Part shown: one piece after another, positions 56,337 through 62,210 of the stretch
How positions within the stretch are numbered: the stretch's first letter is position 1
Layout: every line of letters begins with the position of its first letter
Assembly (NCBI GenBank): GCA_937924755.1
Contig: CALEVZ010000020.1
Coordinates: 1-62,210, forward strand
Direction: 5' to 3'
DNA: 62,210 nucleotides
From: an uncultured bacterium
GTDB lineage: Bacteria; Acidobacteriota; Thermoanaerobaculia; Thermoanaerobaculales; Thermoanaerobaculaceae
The notes under the pieces: generated by a model
Database searches by the model: none
Seen by the model: the letters and a program-made list of their open reading frames with translations, nothing else
Told to the model about the DNA's origin: nothing
Made by a program: the position numbers and the translations under genes

Positions 56337-57058
56337 GCTTTGGCGTCAAACTCGAAGTGTGGGGCGACTATGCATCCTTCAATCGCCCCGAAATGAAGGT
56401 GGAGCGTGCATCCTATGAAGTGATGACGCCCAGCGCCGCACGCGGCATACTCGAAGCCATTTACTGGAAGCCTGAAATGCGCTGGGTGGTTGACCGCATT
56501 CGCATCCTCGCGCCGATTTGTTTCACCCACATCCGGCGTAACGAGATCAACCAGCCGATCCCGGCGCGCAGCGTCGAAAGCGTGATTCGGGGCAGCCCCA
56601 CGCCCCTTGCGGTGGCTGTGGAGGCGCACCGGCAGCAACGGACAGCAATGATCTTACGCGACGTCCGGTATGGCATCGAAGCGCACGTGGAGGTCCTGGA
56701 TAAGAGGGAGGCGAACGGCCGCGCACTGGAGCATCCCGAGGCGAAGCATCTGGAAACGTTCAAACGGCGAGCGGCGCGTGGCCAGTACTTCCACCATCCC
56801 TATTTGGGTTGCCGGGAGTTTCCCGCTCACTTTCGGCTTCTCGCGGACGATGAGAACTTTCCTCTATCGCCGCCGCAGTTCGCCGGCGAGCGAGATCTTG
56901 GGTTCATGCTCTGGGATATCGTTTTTTGCGAGGACGGGAATGGGCGGGTCGTGGAGAGCAACAAGGGCCGGCGTCTGCGTGCTATCCCGCGTTTCTTTCA
57001 CGCTCGCCTGATCGACGGTGTTCTCGTCGTGCCTACCCGACAGGATACGAGGGGGTGA
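56333..57058 (+). CDS. cas5c: Cas5c (crRNA-processing Cas5, type I-C)
   Basis: A 241-residue Cas5 of the I-C type, which in this subtype also cleaves the pre-crRNA and binds the 5' handle. [43 protein letters not shown] matches the family; only parts are quoted here: [15 protein letters not shown] and [37 protein letters not shown] is the second typical block. The ATG overlaps the cas3 stop. cas8c follows within 3 bases. Confidence 0.95.
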   Translation: [241 protein letters not shown]

Positions 57059-57061
57059 CGA

Positions 57062-58837
57062 ATGATTTTGAGAGCCCTCTTCGATCTCTATGCACGCCTG
57101 CAGGAGGAGCCCGAGTATGACGTCGCCCCCCTGGGGCGCAGCTATCAGAAAGTGACCTTCGTCGTGGTGATAAACCGCGACGGGTCGCTGTTTGAGATTC
57201 AAGATGCTCGACAGCCTCGCAACGGTCGGCTGGTGCCACGACATGTGCTCGTCCCGGGCACCACAAAACCCTCCGGTTCTGGTCTCAACCCGTGTTTCAT
57301 GTGGGATTCCCCCGGCTATCTCCTGGGATGGGACCCGGCGAGCCCGGTGCGTGCGCGGCGCACCTTCGAGGCCTTTCGGCAAAGACACCTGGCGGTGGAG
57401 GGCGAGATCAACGCGACCGAGTTCTCCGCGGTGTGCCGCTTTCTGCAAGGGTGGGACCCAGAACGGGCGCAGGATTTGGCCATTCTGGAGCAACTTGGGG
57501 CTGGCTTCGGGGTGTTTCAGATTCGTGGCGAGACCTGCTTCGTGCACGATCACCCAGCGGTGGCCGCGTGGTGGGACCAGCAAGTCCGGGGGGGCGAACC
57601 GGGGCCGCAAGGGCAGTGCCTGGTGACCGGAGAAACCACACCGATCGCGCGCCTGCATCCGAAAATCAAGGGGGTCGCGGGGCCACAAGCGAGTGGGGCC
57701 ACCCTTGCCGGGTTCAACGCCCCCGCCTATTGGTCCTACGGATTGGAGCAGAGCTTCAACGCGCCGGTCGGGGAAGACGCGGCCCATCGTTACACGACCG
57801 CGTTGAACGCCATTCTCGACGGTCCGAAACGCGGCAAACACAGGCTGGTTGTGGGCGGTACGACGGTGGCGTTTTGGACCGAGCGCCCGACGCCGACCGA
57901 GGACATCTTTCTCGCCTTTGCGGCCGAGGGTTCGGCTGCCGTGACCTCTGGCGATGTGCAGGATGAAATCACCCGCGCCAAACTCGCGGCATTTCTCAAG
58001 GCCTTGCGCCAGGGTCGGGAGGCCTACGGCGAAATGGAAAAAGACCCGGCGGGCACGGTTTTCTTCATTGTGGGCTTCGCCAGGCCGACGCCAGCGCGGG
58101 TCAGCGTTCGCTTCTTTCACCGCGGCAGCCTGGCCGAGCTCCTCGCAAACCTGCGACGCCACCATCGTGACATCGCCATCGAGCGGCGCTATGGCGAGAG
58201 CGCCAAGCGAGCGGATCCCGAATTCCCGCCGGCGTGGTTTCTGCTCCACGAGACGGCGGGGGTCGGCGGCGACATCCCCTCGATACTCCCTGCCAAGTTC
58301 TTGGAGTCGGTGGTGACGGGGGGGCTTTACCCCGCCGGCCTGTTTTCTGCGGTGATGCGGCGGCTTGCCGCCAACCGGGTGGTCAACTATGCCAGAGCCT
58401 GCGTTCTGAAGGGCTATCTGGTGCGGAATCTGAAAAAGGAGGTACCCGTGTCACTGGATTTGTCGCGGACTGAACCAGCGTACCGACTTGGACGTCTCTT
58501 TGCCGCTCTGGAGAAGACTCAGCAAGAGGCGATCGAGAACATCAAGAGCACGATTCGGGAACGCTTCTATGCAGCCGCCTCGGCCACGCCGGTCGCGGTG
58601 TTTCCACGCCTGTTGCGGACCTACCAGCATCACCTGGGCAAACTCGATACCGCCTACAAGATCAATCGTGAGAAACTCGTACAGGAAATACTGGCGCCGT
58701 TGGCGGAGATCCCGGCCTACCTGGGGATGGCCGAACAAGCTCTCTTCGCGCTCGGCTATTACCATCAAATGAACGCCTTTTTTACCAAGAAGGACAGCAG
58801 ACCTGTCGACACGATATCGGAAAGGAGCGAGGCATGA
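57062..58837 (+). CDS. cas8c: Cas8c (Csd1), large subunit of type I-C Cascade
   Basis: A 591-residue Csd1-family protein, the PAM-recognising large subunit. It starts with MILRALFDLYARLQEEP and carries VTGETTPIARLHPKIKGV and FNAPAYWSYGLEQSFNAPVG, typical of the family. The C-terminal 129 residues also read as the small subunit Cas11c from an internal GTG (see separate entry). The stop overlaps the cas7c ATG. Length is normal for the family. Confidence 0.95.
   Translation: MILRALFDLYARLQEEPEYDVAPLGRSYQKVTFVVVINRDGSLFEIQDARQPRNGRLVPRHVLVPGTTKPSGSGLNPCFMWDSPGYLLGWDPASPVRARRTFEAFRQRHLAVEGEINATEFSAVCRFLQGWDPERAQDLAILEQLGAGFGVFQIRGETCFVHDHPAVAAWWDQQVRGGEPGPQGQCLVTGETTPIARLHPKIKGVAGPQASGATLAGFNAPAYWSYGLEQSFNAPVGEDAAHRYTTALNAILDGPKRGKHRLVVGGTTVAFWTERPTPTEDIFLAFAAEGSAAVTSGDVQDEITRAKLAAFLKALRQGREAYGEMEKDPAGTVFFIVGFARPTPARVSVRFFHRGSLAELLANLRRHHRDIAIERRYGESAKRADPEFPPAWFLLHETAGVGGDIPSILPAKFLESVVTGGLYPAGLFSAVMRRLAANRVVNYARACVLKGYLVRNLKKEVPVSLDLSRTEPAYRLGRLFAALEKTQQEAIENIKSTIRERFYAAASATPVAVFPRLLRTYQHHLGKLDTAYKINREKLVQEILAPLAEIPAYLGMAEQALFALGYYHQMNAFFTKKDSRPVDTISERSEA
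58436..58443 (+). promoter_or_regulatory. Internal Shine-Dalgarno for Cas11c
   Basis: AAGGAGGT is a near-perfect Shine-Dalgarno inside cas8c, with its GGAGG core ending 5 bases before an in-frame GTG at 58448. This is stronger than the sites of most genes in the window. Confidence 0.8.
58448..58837 (+). CDS. cas11c: Cas11c small subunit from an internal start within cas8c
   Basis: The same frame as cas8c, starting at codon 463 of that gene (GTG) and giving a 129-residue, largely helical protein (MSLDLSRTEPAYRLGRLFAA at its start). Independent translation of the Cas8c C-terminus as Cas11c has been described for type I-C systems. The internal Shine-Dalgarno here supports the same arrangement. 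The small subunit would line the Cascade belly. The sequence shows the site; actual expression is inferred. Confidence 0.75.
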   Translation: MSLDLSRTEPAYRLGRLFAALEKTQQEAIENIKSTIRERFYAAASATPVAVFPRLLRTYQHHLGKLDTAYKINREKLVQEILAPLAEIPAYLGMAEQALFALGYYHQMNAFFTKKDSRPVDTISERSEA

Positions 58838-59691
58838 ACCGCTACGACTTCGTCTATTTCTTCGATGTCAAAGATGCCAACCCCAACGGTGACCCGGACG
58901 CCGGGAACCTTCCTCGCATCGATCCTGAAACGGGACACGGCCTGGTGACCGACGTCTGTCTCAAGCGAAAGGTGAGAAACTACGTCACCCTGACCAAGGG
59001 CAGTGAGGAGGGGTTTCGGATCTATTTCCAGGAAAAGGCGGTGCTCAACCTGTTCCACCAAGAGGCTTATACCTACCTTGGTATCAAGTCCGAGCCCAAC
59101 AAACTGCCCAGGGACGTCGAGAAGGCGCGCCAGCTTACCCAGTTCATGTGCAAAAATTTCTACGACATCCGCACTTTCGGAGCAGTCATGAGTACCGAGG
59201 TCAACTGTGGCCAGGTGCGGGGGCCGGTCCAGGTGTCGTTCGCGCGCTCGTTGGAGCCCATCGTAACCAGCGAGCACGCCATCACGCGAACTTCGGTCAC
59301 TAATGAACGCGACCTGGAGAAGGAACGGACCATGGGCCGCAAGTTCACGGTTCCGTATGCCCTCTACCGCGCCCACGGCTTCGTCAATCCGTTTCTCGCC
59401 GAGCAGACGGGATTCTCCGAGAGCGACCTCGATCTGCTTTGGGCTTCGCTCGAGAACGCGTTCCAGTTCGACGCCTCGGCGGCGCGACCGGCGGGGAGCA
59501 TGGCCGCCCGAAAGCTGATCGTTTTTGGGCACTCTTCCCAGCTCGGAAATGCGCCGTCACACGTGCTCTTCGAGGCTGTCAGTGCGCGCCGGCGAGCCGG
59601 TGTCCAGGTTCCCCGGTCCTACGGCGACTACGAAATCGCCATCGACACGGCTGCCGTCCCCGCGGGCGTCCAGGTGATCGACCGTCTCTAG
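58834..59691 (+). CDS. cas7c: Cas7c (Csd2), backbone subunit of type I-C Cascade
   Basis: A 285-residue Csd2-family Cas7 that polymerises along the crRNA. It starts MNRYDFVYFFDVKDANPNGD, with DPETGHGLVTDVCLKRKVRN following, both hallmark blocks. FYDIRTFGAVMS and GPVQVSFARSLEPI are further conserved segments. The ATG overlaps the cas8c stop. Its stop is 26 bases before cas4. Confidence 0.96.
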   Translation: MNRYDFVYFFDVKDANPNGDPDAGNLPRIDPETGHGLVTDVCLKRKVRNYVTLTKGSEEGFRIYFQEKAVLNLFHQEAYTYLGIKSEPNKLPRDVEKARQLTQFMCKNFYDIRTFGAVMSTEVNCGQVRGPVQVSFARSLEPIVTSEHAITRTSVTNERDLEKERTMGRKFTVPYALYRAHGFVNPFLAEQTGFSESDLDLLWASLENAFQFDASAARPAGSMAARKLIVFGHSSQLGNAPSHVLFEAVSARRRAGVQVPRSYGDYEIAIDTAAVPAGVQVIDRL

Positions 59692-59716
59692 CTCTACTGG
59701 GCCGGAACCGGAGCCC

Positions 59717-60547
59717 ATGCGCATGACCCAGGGAGCGCGCGATTTGGCCCGCAAGGAAGGTCCCGGGCGGATGGCAGCATTGCCCGGCGCCCCTTCCGCC
59801 GGCGCGCCTTTGCCAGGCGGGTGCTTCACCGAAGATGACTTGCTGCCCCTGTCGGCGCTGCAGCACCTGGTGTTCTGTGAGCGGCAGTGCGGCCTCATGT
59901 TCATTGACCGGGTCTGGCGGGATAATTCCTTGACTCTCGAAGGTTCGCACATGCACCGACGAGTGCACGAAGAAGCTCCGCGGCGGGAGCTGCGGGGTGA
60001 TCTTCTCATCGCTCGCGGCGTGCATTTGCGGTCGCTCACCCTCGGTGTTGTCGGCGTCGCCGACGTGGTGGAGTTTCACCGTGCGAGTCCACCTGGGCAT
60101 GACAGCAAAGAAGCGCTCGATGTGACGGTGAAACTCGCGGGTGTGGGCGGTCGGTGGCGACCCTTCCCCGTGGAGTACAAACGTGGCAAACCCAAACGCG
60201 ATCGCTGCGACGAGGTGCAGCTTTGCGCGCAGGCCATCTGTATCGAGGAGATGCTCGGCGTGGTGCTGATGGACGGGGCGCTGTTTTACGGCGCCAGCCA
60301 GCGCCGGCATGAGGTTGTGTTCACGGCCGAGCTTCGGGAGGAAACCTGTCGCGTCTCCCGCCGGCTCCATGAGTTGTTCGCCGCCGGCACCGTGCCCAGG
60401 GTGGAGCGGCAATCGAAGTGCAAGAGCTGTTCCCTGGTCGAGATTTGTCGGCCCGATGTGACGGGGCCGGGGCGATCCGCTCGTCGCTACCTCGCCAACG
60501 CCGCGCGGATCGCCCGCCGTGAGGAAGAGGAGGAGGAGGCGATGTGA
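59717..60547 (+). CDS. cas4: Cas4 adaptation nuclease
   Basis: A 276-residue Cas4. The Fe-S cluster ligands are Cys54 or Cys58 in LVFCERQCGL and Cys235, Cys238 and Cys244 in CKSCSLVEIC. The RecB-type nuclease core has a His-containing MHRRVHEE, GVADVVEF and PVEYKRGKPK (E-x-K). Cas4 trims prespacers in a PAM-dependent way with Cas1-Cas2. A Gly/Pro/Ala-rich N-terminal extension of about 35 residues precedes the usual start, so translation could begin later, although no better internal start is obvious. The stop overlaps the cas1 GTG. Confidence 0.94.
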   Translation: MRMTQGARDLARKEGPGRMAALPGAPSAGAPLPGGCFTEDDLLPLSALQHLVFCERQCGLMFIDRVWRDNSLTLEGSHMHRRVHEEAPRRELRGDLLIARGVHLRSLTLGVVGVADVVEFHRASPPGHDSKEALDVTVKLAGVGGRWRPFPVEYKRGKPKRDRCDEVQLCAQAICIEEMLGVVLMDGALFYGASQRRHEVVFTAELREETCRVSRRLHELFAAGTVPRVERQSKCKSCSLVEICRPDVTGPGRSARRYLANAARIARREEEEEEAM

Positions 60548-61575
60548 AGCGGCACCACAACACCCTCTACGTGACCACCCAGGGAGCCTACCTCGCCGCC
60601 GAGGGCGAGACCGTCGTGGCCCGCATCGACGGCAAGGAGAAGGCGCAATTCCCTCTGCACCTGCTCGAGGGAATCGTGTGCTTCGGGCAGGTGTCGTGTA
60701 GCCCGTTCTTGCTGGGCCGCTGTGCCGAACGCGGCATCGGGATCGCCTTTCTTTCGGAGCGCGGGCGCTTTCTCGCACGGGTGCAGGGTCCCGTGTCGGG
60801 AAATGTCTTGCTCCGGCGGGCGCAATACCGGCTTGCCGATGATCGCGAAGAATCCGCCCGCTTGGCTCGCAGCGTCGTCTTCGCCAAGCTCGCAAACAGC
60901 CGAACGGTGCTCATGCGCGCCGCGCGCGACCATGCAACGGCGCCTGGGGTCGAGGGCCTGCGGCGTGCCGCGGCCACGCTGGCGCGGGCGTTCGACCGGC
61001 TGGACGACGTTCTGGATTTGGACGAAGTCCGCGGCATCGAAGGGGACGCCGCGAGGGTTTACTTCGATGTCTTTGACGACCTCATCTTTGCTCAGAAGGA
61101 TGGATTCCGTTTTCGCGGTCGTACCCGTCGTCCGCCCCGTGACTGCGTCAATGCCTTGCTCTCCTTCGTCTACACCCTGCTGACCCACGATGTGGCGTCG
61201 GCTCTGGAGGCGGTCGGGCTGGACCCCCAGGTCGGATTCCTGCATCGCGACAGGCCGGGGCGTCCCGGATTGGCCCTGGACCTGGTCGAAGAGTTCCGTG
61301 CTTTCATGGCGGATCGCCTCGTTCTTTCGCTCGTGAACCGGCGGCAGGTGTCGCCGTCGCGCTTCCTCGCCGACGAGACCGGGGGTGTTTGGATGGACGA
61401 GGAGACACGCAAGACGGTGCTGGTGGCCTATCAGGAACGTAAACAGGAGGAAATCCGGCATCCCTTCCTCGACGAGACGACGACCGTGGGGATGCTATGG
61501 CATCTCCAAGCGTTGCTTCTGGCCCGGTGTCTGCGCGGGGACCTCGACGCCTATCCGGCGTTTGTGTGGCGATAG
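60544..61575 (+). CDS. cas1: Cas1 integrase (type I-C)
   Basis: A 343-residue Cas1, the integrase that inserts new spacers. It starts KRHHNTLYVTTQGAYLAAEG (after the GTG), with GRCAERGIGIAFLSERGRFLARVQG as a further block. The catalytic Glu is in EGDAARVYFD, the His in VGFLHRDRPGRPGLA, and the Asp in LDLVEEFRAF. All three are present. Its GTG overlaps the cas4 stop, and AGGAGGAGG lies upstream. Confidence 0.96.
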   Translation: MKRHHNTLYVTTQGAYLAAEGETVVARIDGKEKAQFPLHLLEGIVCFGQVSCSPFLLGRCAERGIGIAFLSERGRFLARVQGPVSGNVLLRRAQYRLADDREESARLARSVVFAKLANSRTVLMRAARDHATAPGVEGLRRAAATLARAFDRLDDVLDLDEVRGIEGDAARVYFDVFDDLIFAQKDGFRFRGRTRRPPRDCVNALLSFVYTLLTHDVASALEAVGLDPQVGFLHRDRPGRPGLALDLVEEFRAFMADRLVLSLVNRRQVSPSRFLADETGGVWMDEETRKTVLVAYQERKQEEIRHPFLDETTTVGMLWHLQALLLARCLRGDLDAYPAFVWR

Positions 61576-61584
61576 GAGGCAGGT

Positions 61585-61875
61585 ATGCTCGTTGTTGTCA
61601 GCTACGACGTGTCGACCAAAGATCTAGCCGGTGTCAGGCGACTGCGACGCGTGGCAAAAGCCTGCGTTGACGTCGGGCAGCGGGTGCAAAACTCGGTGTT
61701 CGAGTGCATCGTCGACCCGGCGCAATGGACGAGGCTCAAGCTACGCTTGCTGAACGAGTTCGACCAGGAAAACGACAGTCTGCGGTTTTACTTTCTCGGG
61801 GCCAATTTCAAAAACCGTATTGAGCACCACGGTGCCAAAGGGGTGCCGGATCTGGAAGGCCCGCTCCTCCTCTGA
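61585..61875 (+). CDS. cas2: Cas2
   Basis: A 96-residue Cas2, the dimeric partner that bridges Cas1 in the adaptation complex. MLVVVSYDVSTKDLAG carries the conserved Asp8, and QNSVFECIVDPAQW is the second family block. The ATG follows GGAGGCAGGT. It is the last cas gene; the leader follows directly. Confidence 0.96.
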   Translation: MLVVVSYDVSTKDLAGVRRLRRVAKACVDVGQRVQNSVFECIVDPAQWTRLKLRLLNEFDQENDSLRFYFLGANFKNRIEHHGAKGVPDLEGPLLL

Positions 61876-62061
61876 GCGGACGGCGCGAACCTCCGGCGCT
61901 CATCCCTGGCTCGGTGGGTTCGCGGGGAACGTAAGTTGTTCTTTGACAAATGATTCGAGGAGGACAGCCAGGGCGGGCGAGGAGGGCGGGAATCGATTTG
62001 GCTTTGGTTCGCGGAGAGTGGCCGGAAAGTCCGGGTGAGAGTGTAAGATATGGTAGAAATA
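61876..62061 (+). promoter_or_regulatory. CRISPR leader
   Basis: 186 bases between cas2 and the first repeat. It includes TTGACA at 61943-61948 without a matching -10, and TAAGAT at 62044-62049, which would place transcription start near 62056, just before the first repeat. The last 20 bases are AT-rich compared with the surroundings, as leaders usually are. Confidence 0.7.
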
Positions 62062-62210
62062 GTCGCGCCCCGCGCGGGGCGCGCGGATTGAAACAACACG
62101 TGCTCGATAAGGTGGACATGCCCTGATGGTCGCGCCCCGCGCGGGGCGCGCGGATTGAAACCCCGCCGATGCGCCGCACCTTGAGATAGGCCGCCTGTCG
62201 CGCCCCGCGC
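62062..62210 (+). CRISPR. Type I-C CRISPR array, leader end
   Basis: Repeats of 33 bases at 62062-62094 and 62129-62161, and a third at 62197 cut by the window edge. The repeat begins GTCGCGCCCCGCGCGGGGCG and ends GGATTGAAAC; it contains a strong palindromic stem and the usual I-C ending. The two spacers are 34 (62095-62128) and 35 bases (62162-62196). They are the leader-proximal, presumably newest ones. Their targets cannot be told here. Confidence 0.98.

Overview
This is a high-GC, densely packed bacterial chromosome segment of about 62 kb. It is almost entirely protein-coding, genes commonly overlap by ATGA, TGATG or GTGA, and no rRNA or tRNA gene was recognised. The content (RimO, SecA with a SEC-C tail, LolC/MacB-type permeases, a MacA-like periplasmic adaptor, split glycine decarboxylase, an archease, DUF4388, a giant carboxypeptidase-regulatory-repeat protein, HrcA/CIRCE-controlled groESL) suggests a Gram-negative, possibly thermophilic lineage such as Acidobacteriota. 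That placement is inference; no marker here is decisive.

Layout. 1-9448: the end of rimO, then ribF, two membrane proteins (one GT-C-like), metK, a divergent archease, a CPBP-family protease-like protein, another membrane protein, and a LolC/FtsX-type permease. 9439-15770: a degenerate M23 protein, the glycine cleavage operon gcvT-gcvH-gcvPA-gcvPB, and a NYN-domain protein with a zinc ribbon. 15706-17003: a DoxX/MauE-like protein and a Cys-less rhodanese, divergent from a small dihaem cytochrome. 17052-21208 (minus strand): a DUF4388 protein, then E2 and E3 of a 2-oxoacid dehydrogenase; the E3 could also serve as glycine-cleavage L-protein. 21377-29304: two similar secreted modules, each a Cys-rich exported peptide followed by a propeller-like secreted protein, flanking a spermidine-synthase-like membrane protein and MsrC. 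29497-34864: a rhomboid protease and a glycan operon (DegT aminotransferase, initiating sugar-phosphate transferase, flippase, GT2). 34900-37042: groES-groEL with a sigma70-type promoter, a perfect CIRCE operator and an intrinsic terminator. 37102-43110 (minus strand): guaB, secA and a DASS transporter. 43345-47872: a cytidylate-kinase-like/BON fusion, a tiny membrane protein, a TauE exporter and a PEP-synthase-like enzyme with a non-standard C-terminus. 47898-52182: a MacA/LolD-type/two-permease exporter. 52412-62210: a small RHH-like frame without a normal start codon, a WYL regulator, a two-copy 37-bp repeat, a complete type I-C CRISPR-Cas operon (cas3-cas5c-cas8c-cas7c-cas4-cas1-cas2) and the leader end of its array, cut by the window edge.

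The most interesting signals are these. (1) Two identical 37-bp repeats separated by 34 bp lie between the WYL regulator and cas3 and are unrelated to the I-C repeat: either a one-spacer CRISPR-like unit or a duplicated operator. (2) A strong internal Shine-Dalgarno and GTG inside cas8c should yield a separate Cas11c small subunit. (3) -10 boxes sit exactly 6 nt before several start codons, predicting leaderless mRNAs, including a divergent promoter with overlapping -10 boxes. (4) The paired Cys-rich peptide/propeller modules share an upstream motif. (5) An RHH-like gene has ATA where ATG is expected.
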